Assembly (NCBI RefSeq): GCF_028640845.1
Contig: NC_080540.1
Location: 227,338,794-227,402,793, forward strand
Direction: 5' to 3'
DNA length: 64,000 bases
Source of the DNA: Ahaetulla prasina
Taxonomy: Eukaryota; Chordata; Lepidosauria; Squamata; Colubridae
Position 1 is the stretch's first letter. Each line of letters starts with the position of its first letter. Under the pieces are notes generated by a model. The model was given only the letters and a program-made list of their open reading frames with translations, did no database searches and had not been told where the DNA came from. A program made the position numbers and the translations under genes. This document shows, piece after piece, positions 1 through 11,651 of this stretch.

Positions 1-218
1 GTGATCATCTTTTGCAACTTTCTGACAAGCAAAGTCAATGGGAGAAGCCAGATTCACTTTACAACCATATTAACTTAACAACCACAGCGATTCACTTAAC
101 AACTGTGGCAAGAAAGGTTGTAAAATGGGGCAAAATTCACTTCACAACTGTATTCTTCACTTCAGAACAGCAACTGAAATTTTGGGTTCAATTTTTGTCA
201 TAAGTCAAGGACTATCTG
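1..218 (-). mobile_element. Mariner-like MITE, copy truncated by window start
   Basis: This is the reverse-orientation remainder of a repeat found about ten times in the window. Intact copies start CAGGTAGTCCTCGACTTA and end with its inverted complement, and are flanked by TA dinucleotides. Here the right end (AAGTCAAGGACTATCTG) is followed by TA at 219-220; the left end lies outside the window. Terminal inverted repeats plus TA flanks suggest a Tc1/mariner (pogo/Tigger-like) non-autonomous element. It has no coding capacity and lies in RCL1 intron 1. Confidence 0.65.
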
Positions 219-352
219 TATATCTCCTCTACAATATAAAGGAAAAAATGGCGGCAGCGTAATAGAATAAGGGGAACTATGGTTGCAAAAACAGGGAATA
301 TAAAAGAAAGACATTTGGGCAAGAAAGAAGGCTGAATTAACAGAAAGCAATA

Positions 353-748
353 CAGGTAGTCCTCGACTTATGACCACAATTGAGCCCAAAATGTATACTG
401 TCTAATGAGACATCTGTTAAGTGAATTTTGCCCCATTTTACAACCTCTCTTGCCATAGTTGTTAAGTGAATCACTGCAGTTGATAAGTTAATCACCCAGT
501 TGTTAAGTGACTCTGGCTTCTTCATTGATTTTACTTGTCAGAAGGTTGCAAAAAGTGATCACATGATCTTTGGATAGAGTAACGGTCATAAATATCAACC
601 ATTTGCCAAGAATCTGGACTTTGATCATGTGACCATCGGGATGCTGCAAAGGTCATAATTGTGAAAAATGGTCATAACTCACATTTTTCAGTGCCACTGT
701 AACTTTGAATGGTCACTAAACAAACTGTTGTAAGTCAAGGACTACCCA
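353..748 (+). mobile_element. Mariner-like MITE, full-length copy
   Basis: A 396 bp element with inverted ends CAGGTAGTCCTCGACTTA and TAAGTCAAGGACTACCC, flanked by TA at 351-352 and 749-750. This is the best full-length reference copy of the family in the window. It has no open reading frame of note. Confidence 0.7.
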
Positions 749-1451
749 TATTCAGAGAAACTTTCACTAGAACAGAGACCGAAGAGAAAGCATGCTGTAT
801 CAGAAAAGAAAGAAGCAGGGAATTGTCAATAAAGGATTAATAAGGAAATGCAGTTAAAATGTTTTCCCAGTTTGATTTGGGATGGAAAAACTAAGCCAGA
901 CACACGGGAGGACAGAGGTACCACACAGCAAGCAAAAGTCAGGCACAGTAGGAATTTCCATATTTGCTTCTATCAATTTTCTTCCAAACATCATAGGATT
1001 AAAGGAGGCTATATATTTTCAAACCGTCAGTGTTTATTAAATTGGCTCCCACAAACACTTCATGTGGCTTATGAGTAGATCTTGAATGCCGACCTTAGCT
1101 CACATTTTGCACTAGTTGCTTTGGGGTCCCTGGCAATTTATTCCGCAGGCGTGCAAGCAGAAAATGTTTTACAGAAATGGTGAACGGCAACTACTAACAT
1201 AAGGCCAGTAGAGAAAGAAAGAAAAATAGGACGCTAATTGAGAAAGGATTGGGGGGGGAAAAGGTGTGGAACTTGGGAATCCCAGGCCAACAAGGCTCCT
1301 CAAAGCAACTTTGGGTGCAGCACTATAGCCGCTGCCAATTTCTGTCAAATTGCAATGAAAATGTGATAGAAGGAGCACATTTGGTAAATAATTGAGTATA
1401 ATATTCATTGCAGTTAATACCCTGGTTTCTCTTCAAATGACGCAAATCTTG
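749..1451. other. RCL1 intron 1, no feature recognised
   Basis: AT-rich non-coding sequence. I see no exon with splice signals and no recognisable repeat. Confidence 0.5.
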
Positions 1452-1668
1452 TCGTTTATATCTTCTGCTGAATGCCGGATGCCTGCAATTTGGCAGTTCA
1501 AATCTCACCAGGTTCAAGGCTGACTCATCCTTCCAGAGGTGGGAAAAATGAGGGCCCAGATTGTTGGGGGCAATTCTGATTCTGCTGATTCTGTAAACCG
1601 CTTAGAGAGGGCTGTAAAGAACTGTGGAGCAGTATATAAGTCTAAGTGCTATTGCTATTGTTATTGAA
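1452..1668 (+). mobile_element. tRNA-derived SINE (Sauria-type), 5'-degraded
   Basis: The B-box-like GGCAGTTCAAATCTCACC is followed by the body common to this SINE: the AGATTGTTGGGGGCAAT region, then GTAAACCGCTTAGAGAGGG, then a tail of TATATAAGTCTAAGTGC and a GCTATT repeat. The tRNA-like 5' head is only partly preserved. From memory this tail resembles Bov-B LINE 3' ends, as reported for Sauria SINEs in squamates. Confidence 0.7.
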
Positions 1669-2124
1669 TATAAATAAGAGCCAAATCATCTTAATTCCAC
1701 AATTGTGACTCAGATACAAAAAAGATGAAATGCAACCCTCAGGCAGAAAAAGTTTGTGTATTTTTCTATTAAATTGTGTTTATGTTTATATTCCTACAGA
1801 AGTTCAGCCTGCATGGATTCATTTCATTCTCAAGTCCAGTCTGCAGGTTAGATTTAAGACATATCAACTGGCCAAAGTGTCACTTCTTATAAATTTGAAC
1901 TCAGGCGTCCCCCATCCATCACACCAAGCACTGGGTAGCCCCAGGTGGTCTCCATCCCTTCATAGCTCCTCCTGGCAGCTTGACAATCAATCATTAGTCT
2001 ATTCTAGTTGTAAATCTCAATTGGGTTAGAAAAGCTACCATTGCCAATATTGGAGATTCTCCAGCCCAATAAAAGCTCTTACTTTCTTAATAAACAATAG
2101 TAACAGGAAGAATACAATCTACAG

Positions 2125-2212
2125 CAGGGGTCTTCAACTTTGGCAACTTTAAGACTTGTGGACTGGAGTTGAAATCCACAAGTCTTAAAGTTGCCAAGGT
2201 AGAAGACCCTCG
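2125..2212. mobile_element. hAT-like hairpin MITE
   Basis: A short palindrome. The left arm CAACTTTAAGACTTGTGGA and the right arm CCACAAGTCTTAAAGTTGCC are inverted copies. Flanks atctacag (2117-2124) and atctagag (2213-2220) match at 7 of 8 bases, the 8 bp target-site duplication expected for hAT transposons. Confidence 0.7.
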
Positions 2213-2813
2213 ATCTAGAGAAAGTTCAATGGAAGAAAAGATGAATCATCCTCTTTTTTTCTAGTAGTTAAGGCAGTTATGTTTGTATGGGCACACAACT
2301 CCTGATCTAGTAGATGTGGGCTTTTAGGCTGATAAATTGCCTACCAGTGTTACAAAGTAGTGATGTAAAAAAGGAGATAGCTACAATTCTGTCTAAAGTG
2401 CAAGGAAATACATTTCAGAACTAATTGCTATGTATTCAGAACATAGTACTGAAGTGTTTGGACCTTCATCAATTAACCAAGTCGCTGAGAACTATATTCT
2501 TCAGATTATGACAAAGCAATTAAGCAACAAAGTGATTGTAGAAGCAATTGATGAAGTTAAATACCAGCCTATCTAATAAGTGCTAAATTAAGGACACTCT
2601 AAAAAATTATGCAACTAAAACTTTTAAAAATATAAAATCAGGAATTGATTCCTACCAAAACATTTTAAAATTGATTTACCTCTAACCTTAGGAGTTGACT
2701 GGTTTACAATTTAATAAGAAACATTTGTAAGTGGAACAAATTTTGGCTGCAACACCACATATAATAACAAAGAAATATATTCCCAATAGAGTGGAACTAA
2801 TGTCCAAGAAAGT

Positions 2814-3212
2814 ACCGTATATACTCGAATATAAGCCGATCCGAGTATAAGCCGAGGTCCCCAATTTTACCCCAAAAACTGGGGTAAACTGGGGACTCGA
2901 GTATAAGCCGAGGGTGGGAAATGAGGCACCTACCGGTTGGGGAAAGCCTCCCTCCCTCAGCTGAGAAGGCTGGCGGCTCCCCCGCCCCGCCCTCTCACTG
3001 CACCGGCAGGGCTTCCGTCCGGTAAAATGTGAAAAAAAGAAGAAAAAAAAAACTCGAGTATAAGCCGTATATACTCGAGTATAAGCCGAGGGGCTTAAAA
3101 AAAAAAAAAAACCTAGAGTATAAGCCGTATAGACCCGAGTATAAGCCGAGGGGACGTTTTTCAGCACAAAAAACGTGCTGAAAAACTCGGCTTATACTCG
3201 AGTATATACGGT
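2814..3212. mobile_element. TIR element with TA target site (CCGTATATACTCGA ends)
   Basis: About 398 bp beginning ACCGTATATACTCGAATA and ending with the inverted form GAGTATATACGG, bounded by TA on both sides. This suggests a Tc1/mariner-type MITE. The interior carries two tandem copies of a block (about 3053-3160) combining the terminal motif ACTCGAGTATAAGCCG with an A-run. A 159-codon reading frame across it is an artefact of the repeats. Confidence 0.65.
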
Positions 3213-3436
3213 AAGTATAATTGCACTGAATATCTCATGTAAAAAATCTATATGCCAGATTTTTCATCGCATGAGGCAATATAGAAAATGATTAATTAAT
3301 GGAAAAGGTCATTTATGGAATAATTCTTTTTGAATTCTGAATGTCTCAGCTGCATGCCCTAATGTGTTCTTAACCCAAACACCACACTGTGCCGAACAGA
3401 TTCAGTCACATCATCACGCTAATTTATGGTTTGGTA

Positions 3437-5077
3437 ATATTCTTTGCAGGAAGGGGTCTTTCCTGCCGCCTTGAAAGAGGCGGTGGTGAGACCCCTCCTC
3501 AAGAAGCCTTCCCTGGACCCAGCTATTTTGGGAAATTATCGTCCAGTCTCCAACCTTCGCTTTGTGGCGAAGGTTGTAGAGAGTGTGGTGGCATGGCAGC
3601 TTCCCCGATACCTGGATGAAGCTGTCTATCTAGACCCGTTCCAGTCCGGCTTGCGGCCCGGATATAGTAGGGAGACAGCTTTGGTCGCGTTGGTGGATGA
3701 TCTCTGGAGGGCCAGAGACAGGGGTTGTTCCTCTGCCCTGGTCCTATTAGATCTCTCAGCGGCTTTCGATGCCATCGACCATGGTATCTTGCTGCACCGG
3801 TTGGAGGGGTTGGGAGTGGGAGGCACCGTTTATCGGTGGTTCTCCTCCTATCTCTCTGACCGGTCGCAGACGGTGTTGACAGGGGGGCAGAGATTGACCG
3901 CGAGGCGCCTCACTTGTGGGGTGCGGCAGGGATCGATTCTCTCGCCTCTCCTGTTCAACATCTATATGAAGCCACTGGGCGAGATCATCAGTGGCTTTGG
4001 GGTGAGATACCAACTGTACGCTGATGATACGCAGCTGTACTTCTCCACCCCAGGCCATCCCAACGAAGCTGTTGAAGTGCTGTCCCGGTGCTTGGAAGCC
4101 GTACGGGTCTGGATGGGGAAAAACAGGCTCAAGCTCAATCCCTCCAAGACGGAGTGGCTGTGGATGCCGGCACCCCGGTACAGTCAGCTGCAGTTGCAGC
4201 TGACTGTTGGGGGCGAGTCATTGGCCCCAGTGGAAAGGGTGCGCAACTTGGGTGTTCTCCTGGATGGACGGCTGTCGTTTGAAGATCATTTGACGGCCGT
4301 CTCCAGGAGAGCTTTTCACCAGGTTTGCCTGGTTCGCCAGTTGCGCCCCTTCCTCGACCGGGATGCCTTATGCACGGTCACTCATGCTCTTGTTACCTCT
4401 CGCTTGGATTATTGCAATGCTCTCTACATGGGGCTCCCCTTGAAGTGCACTCGGAGGCTTCAGTTAGTCCAGAATGCAGCTGCGCGGGTTATAGAGGAGC
4501 GCACGCGCGCCCGTGTAACACCACTCCTGCGCAGACTGCACTGGCTGCCTGTGGCCTTTCGGGTGCACTTTAAGGTGTTGGTTACTACCTTTAAAGCGCT
4601 CCATGGCTTAGGGCCTGGGTACTTACGGGACCGCCTGCTGTTACCTCATGCCTCCCACCGACCCGTACGCTCACACAAAGAGGGACTTCTCAGGGTGCCA
4701 TCCGCCAAGCAATGTCAGCTGGTGGCCCCCAGGGGAAGAGCCTTCTCTGTAGGGGCCCCTACTCTCTGGAACGAACTTCCCCCTGGCTTGCGCCAATTGC
4801 CCGACCTTTGGACCTTTCGCCGCGAGCTGAAGACGTATTTATTTACATCGCGCGGGGATGGCTTAAATTTAAAATTAAAAATTTTTGGGATGTATTTTAA
4901 TGGGTTTTAAATTTTAATATGTTTTAAATTTTGGCCAATTTTATAATAAGTTTTTTAATTGTTTATTTTAATTGTATTTTGTTACTGTTTTTATTTTGGC
5001 TGTACACCGCCCTGAGTCCTTCGGGAGAAGGGCGGTATAAAAATCTAATAAATAATAATAAAATAATAATAATAATA
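3437..5077 (+). mobile_element. L2/CR1-clade LINE, 5'-truncated, reverse transcriptase part
   Basis: An open frame of 488 codons (3444-4910) covers the reverse transcriptase fingers, palm and thumb and the C-terminal region. Visible motifs include [28 protein letters not shown] and the catalytic YADDTQLY, with the downstream [12 protein letters not shown] and [10 protein letters not shown] blocks typical of L2-like elements. The endonuclease half is absent, so this is a dead-on-arrival truncated copy even though the remaining frame has no stop or frameshift, which suggests a fairly young insertion. The 3' end has CCGCCCTGAGTCCTTCGGG and an AAT-rich tail. It lies in RCL1 intron 1, antisense to RCL1. 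Confidence 0.9.
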
Positions 5078-5389
5078 TGTGTGAATTTAACATTACAGCT
5101 TCGTTAACAAACCATGGTTTGAGAAATTTTGGTTTAGCAAGATATATAGACAGTAAAAAGCAGCATTCTGAGTCCAAGTATTACTACCTTTTATTCTTAG
5201 GGAGGAATGGGGCAGTGGAAAGTTACAGCTCCTTTAAGTGATTGTGATTAAATATTTCCTTAATTACCTTGTTTGGTTCAGTGTATTAATTTTGGGCAGG
5301 TTGTTGTCTTAGGAACATCTCACCGAGATATGGCCTGCTGCTGCACAGATGGTTCAGGGAAGGATTGAAAAACCCATTGCCATATTCTA

Positions 5390-5760
5390 CCGGTAGTCCT
5401 TAACATACAACCATAATTTCTGTTGCTAAGTGAGACATTCATTAAGAGAGTTTTGCCCCATTTTAGGACCTTTCTTGTCACATTTAAGTGTATCACTACA
5501 ACCAGTAACACAGTTGTTAAGTGAATCCGGTTTCCCCCTTGATTTTCACTTGTCTGAAGATCGCAAAAAGTGATCACGTGACCCCAGGATTCTGCAACTG
5601 TCATATATGAGTCTGTTTCCAAGCCTCCAAATGTTGATCAGGTGACCATGGGATATTGTGAGGGACATAACTGTAAAAAATGGTCACAAGTCCCTTTTTT
5701 CAGTGCCGTTGTTACTTTGAACGGTCACTAAAGGAATCACTGTAAATCGAGGACTACCTG
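5390..5760 (+). mobile_element. Mariner-like MITE
   Basis: Ends CGGTAGTCCTTAACATAC and AAATCGAGGACTACCTG, flanked by TA on both sides. Same family as the copy at 353-748. Confidence 0.65.
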
Positions 5761-5929
5761 TAATCTGAAAGGAGGGAAAATCATTTGACATTCTCTAAAG
5801 CCCGATGTATGAACAGGGACATGGTGCCTAAGAATTGGTAGTGTGGGACTGGCGTATCACCCCACGGTCCTTTAAGCAGATCGCTAACCCAGTGGATCGA
5901 ACCGAGCTCTTCTTTCACAGCAGCACACA

Positions 5930-6760
5930 ATCTTGCGGATTCCACAGACTCTTTTTATCAACCGCCTGATAACTCGGGCTCTTCTCCCAGGCAAAACCGA
6001 AGAGTCGGCTCCGTCTTTTGCGCACCGATGTGAGGTGCGCACTTAGCCGCCTTCGCCTCCGCGGGAATTCAATCCACCCGCCGATCTCCTTTCAGCGGGG
6101 CGAGCCTCCAACAGGCACTCGCAGCAACCGCCCGCCCGCCTCCTTCCCACCAGGCTCAACACCCCCCCCGCACCCCAAATCGTCCCCAGGGATTCGCCTC
6201 GCAGCTCCCGCGCTAACCAACCTCTGAGGCCGGGGTTGTCATCCTTGGCCCTGATCTTGCGGATTTTCACCGGCCGGCCGCTCAGCGTGGAGAGCACCAG
6301 CCTCTGCCGCAAAAAGTTGCTCCCGACGTAGCTGAGGGAAGGAGCCTGGCTCGCCATTGTTAACTGGCCGGGCGCCGCTGGACACCGGTCGAACCCTTCC
6401 CAATCACCCCCCACCCACCCCCCACCCGCCGACCGTTCTGGATGCCGGCCGAGTCAACGGACGCCGAAGCTCGCCCCGTCCTTAGGATCCCCCCCCAGCG
6501 CCACCACGGTTTTGCCCCGCAGCGCCCAGCGCGCGTCCACGTGGTTTGGAACAGGAAGATGGAACGCGGAGACAGCGGCGGGGGTCAAAGGAGAGGGGGC
6601 GGGGTCTGCGGAAGCGCCGCCAGTGAGCGAGCTCAGGCGATTGGCTCGGCGGGAGGAGGAGGAGGAGCTAACGGGAGAAGGAGAAGGCGCCTTGCTTGGC
6701 GAGGCCACTGAGGGCTGGGAGGGTTTGGAGCGCTTTCTACCCGAGGACGGAACGGCCGCC
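5930..6760. promoter_or_regulatory. CpG-rich RCL1 promoter and first-exon region
   Basis: GC- and CpG-rich sequence surrounds RCL1 exon 1 and contrasts with the AT-rich flanks. An inverted CCAAT box (GATTGGCT, 6639-6646) lies about 280 bp upstream of the RCL1 start codon in RCL1 orientation, a plausible NF-Y site. No TATA box is evident. The transcription start cannot be placed from sequence alone. Confidence 0.55.
6222..6357 (-). CDS. RCL1: RCL1 exon 1 (RNA terminal phosphate cyclase-like 1), partial gene
   Basis: Forty-five codons plus one base run from ATG at 6357-6355 (MASQAPSLSYVGSNF...) to a donor GTTGGT after AGAG at 6222. The peptide closely matches the N-terminus of vertebrate RCL1, including LSTLSGRPVKIRKIRA. 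Known family role: RCL1 is a catalytically inactive cyclase homologue that acts with BMS1 in the nucleolar small-subunit processome during 18S pre-rRNA processing. The chosen start matches homologues. An in-frame upstream ATG (6414-6412) would add 19 residues without a stop, but has no support from the family. Remaining exons lie left of the window, so intron 1 exceeds 6.2 kb. The gene is divergent from AK3. Confidence 0.93.
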
Positions 6761-6857
6761 AGCAGCATCTTTTCCCGGGCGAGTGGGAGTAGGTTGTGTG
6801 TGCACAGGAGACGGCCAAGCACGAACCAGCCAGTTGATATGACTGGTTGTTCTAGGG

Positions 6858-7047
6858 CAGTGATGAAATCCATTTTTTTTACTACCGGTTCTGTGGGCGT
6901 GGCTTGGTGGGCTGGCAGGGGAAGGATACTGCAAAATCCCCATTCCAACCCCACTCTTGGGCCAGCCGGAGGTGGTATTTGCCGGTTCTCTGAACTACTC
7001 AAAATGTCCGCTACCGGTTCTCCAGAACCAGCTGGATTTCAGCTCTG
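6858..7047. mobile_element. hAT-like MITE with exact 8 bp duplication
   Basis: About 190 bp. The left end CAGTGATGAAATCCA and right end TGGATTTCAGCTCTG are inverted copies. Flanks ttctaggg at 6850-6857 and 7048-7055 are identical 8-mers, diagnostic of hAT insertion. It sits just upstream of the RCL1 promoter. Confidence 0.8.
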
Positions 7048-7055
7048 TTCTAGGG

Positions 7056-7665
7056 CCGATCTAGAGAAAAAAAGAACTAGGGGTGACATGATAGCGGTAA
7101 TCCAGGATTTGAGGGGCTGCCACAAAGAAGAGGGGGGGGTCAACTTATTTTCCAAAGCACCAGAAAGCAAAACAATGGAGGGAAACGAATCAAGGACAGA
7201 AGCACCCTGGAATTAAAGAGAAACTTCCTAACAGTGAGGACAATTAACCAGTGGAGCAGCTTGCTTTCAAGAAGTGGTGGGTGCTTCATCACTGGAGATG
7301 TTTAAAGAAAAGACTGGACAGTTGCTTATCTGAAAGGGTATAGGCAGTGGTGAAATCCAAATTTTTTTACTACCAGTTCTATGGGCATGGCGTGGTGTGG
7401 CTTGGTGGGCGTGGCAGGGGAAGAATACTGCAAAATCTCCATTACCACCACACTCCAGGGGAAGGATACTGCAAAATCCCCATTCCCTCCCCACTCCTGA
7501 GAGAAGGATATTGCAAAATCTCTATTCCCACACCATTCTGGGGCCAGCCAGAGGTGGTATTTGCTGGTTCTCCGAACTGCTCAAAATTTCTGCTACCAGT
7601 TCTCCAGAACCTGTCAGAACCTGCTGGATTTCACCCGTAGTATAGGTTCTCCTGCTTCAGCGGGG
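7056..7665 (+). mobile_element. CR1 LINE 3' fragment, split by a hAT element
   Basis: The 7056-7344 part carries the CR1 3' block (GGGGCTGCCACAAAGAAG, then AATTAACCAGTGGAGCAGC, then GGAGATGTTTAAAGAAAAG). It resumes after the nested hAT at 7639 with TCTCCTGCTTCAGCGGGGG, where a normal CR1 continues toward its 3' end. The same block recurs at 35966-36287. Confidence 0.65.
7345..7638. mobile_element. hAT-like MITE nested in CR1
   Basis: Left end CAGTGGTGAAATCCA and right end TGGATTTCACCCGT, same family as 6858-7047. Flanks ggtatagg (7337-7344) and agtatagg (7639-7646) match at 7 of 8. The interior carries three variants of AAGGATACTGCAAAATCCC, indicating internal tandem expansion compared with the 190 bp relative. 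Confidence 0.7.
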
Positions 7666-8014
7666 GCGGCCACCAGAGGCCACTTGCCGCCTCCTGCATC
7701 TCAAAAAAATTAAGACACCCCCAAAAAGAAGCCCTAGCCATTTTCGGGGGTCAAAAGCAAATAAGCAAAAGCAAATAAGACCGGGTCTTATTTTCGAGGA
7801 AACACAGTATTAACCTACTGCATTGTGTTATCCTAAAAAATGTGATTGAGTAAATCTGGATAAGCTAGCTATTAGTATGTCCTGCAGAAATAGGCAGTAT
7901 ATTTCAAATCAAATTTTGAATCTTTTCTGCTCTTTTTTCCCCTTAAAAAGACAACATTGTACTTTCAGTATTGGAAGAATCACAGCAGGTAAGTGTATGC
8001 TGTATGCTCCAAAC
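7666..8014. other. Intergenic, fragment of a DNA-transposon end
   Basis: Around 7770-7810 a stretch ending TCTTATTTTCGAGGAAACAC resembles a common reptile DNA-transposon terminus. The rest shows nothing recognisable. Confidence 0.35.
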
Positions 8015-8135
8015 CAGGGATCTCCAACCTTGGCAACTTTAAGACTTGTGGACTTCAACTCCCAGCTCTGCTGGCTGAGGAATTCTGGGAGTTGAAGTCC
8101 ACAAGTCTTAAAATTGCCAAGGTTGGAGGCCCCTG
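8015..8135. mobile_element. hAT-like hairpin MITE
   Basis: A 121 bp near-perfect palindrome. The left arm has CTTGGCAACTTTAAGACTTG and GGACTTCAACTCCCAG; the right arm is its complement ending GGTTGGAGGCCCCTG. Flanks ctccaaac (8007-8014) and ttccaaac (8136-8143) match at 7 of 8. Confidence 0.8.
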
Positions 8136-8472
8136 TTCCAAACAAACCAATCACATTATGGCTAAGTGCAATGATCTGTTTTGAAAAGAAATTGCAGATA
8201 ATTGGAGCACACTCATTGCCATCCAAATGCCAGACTCTCTTTCTCATCTTTCTAGTCATCATTATAGCACTCTGGGGTCCTCTGAGAGGAAGAGCACTCT
8301 GTTATATAAACAGAATTAATTATACCATTATTAAATCATCATAATCTTCTACTTATAATCCACCCTTCTTCCTTAGTCTCTTCTATTTCCTTTCAATTAA
8401 AAATCATTTGAACGGGAAAAGACTTAATTTTTTCCACATAATACTAAGCCATGGTTTGTTTATTTCTATTTA

Positions 8473-8700
8473 CAGGTAGTCCTCAATTTACAACCATTTA
8501 TTTAGCGACTGTATAAAGTTACAATGGCACTGAAAAAAGTTACTTATGACCATTTTTTGCACTTATAACCATTGCAGCATCCCTGTGGTCATATGATCAA
8601 AATTTGGGCAACTGTTATGTACTTATGACAGTTGCAGTTTCATGTGATAACCATTTGTAACCTTCCCAGCCAACTTTTGAACAGTCACTAAACGAAGTGA
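8473..8700 (-). mobile_element. Mariner-like MITE, partial
   Basis: Starts CAGGTAGTCCTCAATTTACA after TA (8471-8472) and continues with the reverse-orientation body (GTTACAATGGCACTGAAAAA). It loses similarity near 8700, so the other end is missing. Confidence 0.6.
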
Positions 8701-9839
8701 ATTACTTACATGCTTTTCCAGATTGATTCACCTGTTGTTTACTTTATTATTATTTATTGCATTGCAAATACCTTTTATATTCTCACTGGTTGTTATTTCC
8801 ATTGCTAAATAAAATATTCTAAAATATTTTAATGTTCCGTTAAATAGTTTTATTTTCATGTCTTTGCTGGTTGCTTTGATTTATAGATGTTTTAAAGTTT
8901 TAAAATTGATTTTACTGTCTTGGCTTTTGACTTTATTTAAATATTACCTTAAAACTTTCATTTCTTGATTATTAATAATTATATGTATTAAACTTGTATG
9001 CCATTCCATTCTAACTAACATCAGAATATAAGGACAATTTTATTCCATAGAATTTGAATAGGATACTATAGAAAAATTGCTGGAGTCAAGTTGTCCATTC
9101 CAAAAATTAGTGACACCCACTGGTCAGTGATGGTTTTAACAATTAGATTTTTAAAAATTTAGTGTTGTTCACTTTATCAGCTGAGTAGTGTAAATGGGTG
9201 TACTCAGGTGACCCTGATGACACAAACAGAGGGGCCTCAACAACTCTCTAAAAGAATGCAAATGATTGCAAGGTGTATATATCCTTCTATTTCCCACCAT
9301 CCAGTGGGAGCTGAAGAAGCTTCTTGGATGAGAAACAAAAAGTCTTCAAAGAAAAATCAGAAAGTCCAGTTGCCTCTTGAAAAACCATATTTGGGATAAC
9401 CATGACCTGGATGACTGAGAATCTCCATAGACAACTAGAAGTCCAGTCTTAATGCAGAATTTAGCAAGTTTAAGATAATTGGGGCAGGACTTAATTAAGT
9501 CTTAATCTACAAAGCAGAAAATTTAGGTAAAAATTAAAATACTATATCCCTAAATATGCATCTGTGTATATTTGCAAAACATTCTGAGATTTTTAGATAG
9601 CAATGGCAGCATTGTATAATAAATATTCTAAATTCAATAGAGCAAGAGTAAAACATTTATGAACTCTAACTGAAATATTAGTGTCATTGGTTTTAATTTT
9701 TCCAAAGTCAAAAAGGAACCCCAGGCCCTTAAGTAATTCTTGAAATCAGTTATTGTACTACTTTTTAGGAGTAGTTTGATGTCACTTTTCTCTTTCATGC
9801 TTTGATTTTTCATGGTGAATTTGCAGCTATACAGAGGTA
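8701..9839. other. Intergenic, AT-rich, with a dispersed repeat at about 9180-9420
   Basis: The 9180-9420 stretch (GGAGCTGAAGAAGCTTCTTG, then TCCAGTTGCCTCTTGAAAAA, then ACCATGACCTGGATGACTGA) is a widely repeated squamate sequence as I recall it; its family is uncertain. The remainder is unremarkable AT-rich DNA. Confidence 0.4.
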
Positions 9840-10182
9840 CAGTAGTCCTTGACTTATGACCACAGTTGAGCCCAAAATTTCTGTTGTTAAGCAAGACAGA
9901 TGGTGAGTTTTGCCCCATTCTGGCCACAGTTGTTAAGTGAATCACTGCAGTTAATCACATGGTTAAGTAAATTTGGCTTCCCCATTGACTTTGCTAGTCA
10001 GAAGGTCGCAAAAGGTGATCACATGACCATCATAAATTAATGCCAGTTGCCAGGCATCTGAATTTTGATCACATGACCATTGGAATACTACAACAATCAT
10101 GTGAAAAATGGTCATGTCACATTTTTCACTGCCATTGTAACTTCAAACTGTCACTAAATAGTTATAACTCAAAGACTACCTG
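9840..10182 (+). mobile_element. Mariner-like MITE
   Basis: Ends CAGTAGTCCTTGACTTATG and AACTCAAAGACTACCTG between TA dinucleotides (9838-9839 and 10183-10184). Confidence 0.65.
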
Positions 10183-10887
10183 TATTTGAAATTTGTAACA
10201 TTGAATGGTTATGATTTGGTCAGACATTATATTTAGTGATGATCAAAGATGTTTGGATAAGAGTAACTACTTTTTAATTACTCAGTATACCTTTAGCAAT
10301 CTGCATAAGCTCAGGACATCCTTTAACAAGAGTTCACCATACATGAGAAAGTGACAGACATCTCTTCTCTACATTATTTTAAATGTTATATGTATATGTA
10401 ACACCAGTTTACACTAATGTAATAATAAAGCTAATGCATGCACATACACAATGCTTTGTCAGATGAATGAAGGATTGTTTACAGCTCCGTATTAGAGTTG
10501 CATATAATGGTGAAATGTGATTTCTCTCACCAAAGTGAGAAGCAACTTCATCAATGTGGAATAAAAAGAAGAGTACGTTCATGAGGAAAATTTAAAAGTC
10601 ACTATGGTATTTTAAAATGTTTGATAGCATAGTGGAAATATTTGTGTAATGCATTAAGTATGTGGAAAAAAAATCTCAAAATATGGCTATATGAGTAATG
10701 GTATAATTACGGTAATTATTTCTGCTAATCTTCCTGCTAAGGTCTTATTTTATAAAAAACCATCCATTTTTAAACTAGACCTTTCTTAAATCTATCAGAA
10801 GCTGAACAGAGCTGCTATTCATTGGAAAACAGAAGTACAAAACTCAAGCAGTCTCCGTACTTGAGGTAGCTTGGTGGGAACATATAA
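10183..10887. other. Intergenic, no feature recognised
   Basis: AT-rich sequence without recognisable repeats or coding potential. Confidence 0.4.
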
Positions 10888-11098
10888 AAAGTAAAGGTTC
10901 CCCTTGCATATATGCACTAGTCATTCCTGACTCTAGGGGGCGGTGCTCATTTCTGTTTCAAAGCAGAAGAGCCAGCGCTGTTGGAAGATGTCTCTGTGGT
11001 CACGTGGCCGGCATGACTAAACACCAAAGGTGCATGGAACGCTGTTACCTTCCCACTAAAGTGGTCCCTATTTTTCTACTTGCATTTTTTTACGTGCG
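10888..11098 (+). repeat. Dispersed squamate repeat
   Basis: Contains GTAAAGGTTCCCCTTGCA, then CTAGGGGGCGGTGCTCAT, then CGTGGCCGGCATGACTAA and a terminal GTGGTCCCTATTTTTCTAC. I recall this block as very common in squamate genomes. Its class is not certain. Confidence 0.5.
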
Positions 11099-11651
11099 TA
11101 TAGGAGGTTTAAGATAACTTATTTGATCAAAAGAAAAAATGGATGGCACAGTGGTTGTGTTGGATTACAGTGACATTAAAAGGTTGCATAACTTGCCGTG
11201 TGCATTAGACCCCTGATTAGAAGCATTGTCAAAAATAGAAACACGGAAAGACTGCTGCCAATTTCCCAGTATAATATGGAGCTTCGCCACAAGTTTGCTT
11301 GGCTTCAAATAATTGTAAAGTAAGACAGCAAAATGTATATCCCACAAAATGTTTTCCATTGTAAAGAATGTATTAGGGCTTATCCCTGGGAAGTCCACTT
11401 TTTCTCTCTTAACCTTTCTTTCTTTCTTTTTTACAAAATGGAAAGGAATTTTTAGTTTGTTCTTCTACATCTGCTCCCTCACAGCCTGGAGACTTCCAAC
11501 CCAGAACACCCAGTGGAGTGCAACTGTTATCTGCACACTGATGACAATTGCTCCAAATTTATGTAAAATGACTTCATAAGTAAACAGAGGCTCCATGCAG
11601 AAGTTAAAAACATGGGAAACAACTTTGATAGAACTTTGTCTCATCCTAGAT
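11099..11651. other. Intergenic, no feature recognised
   Basis: No repeat or exon recognised. Short open frames here have no family resemblance. Confidence 0.4.

Noticed and set aside
2688..3167. 159-codon minus-strand frame with repeated SAYTRVYTAYT
   Set aside because: It is the translation of the inverted-repeat DNA element and its internal tandem copies.
6454..7216. 182- and 234-codon frames near the RCL1 promoter
   Set aside because: CpG-rich promoter sequence running into a hAT MITE and CR1; no homologue recognised and they cross repeat boundaries.
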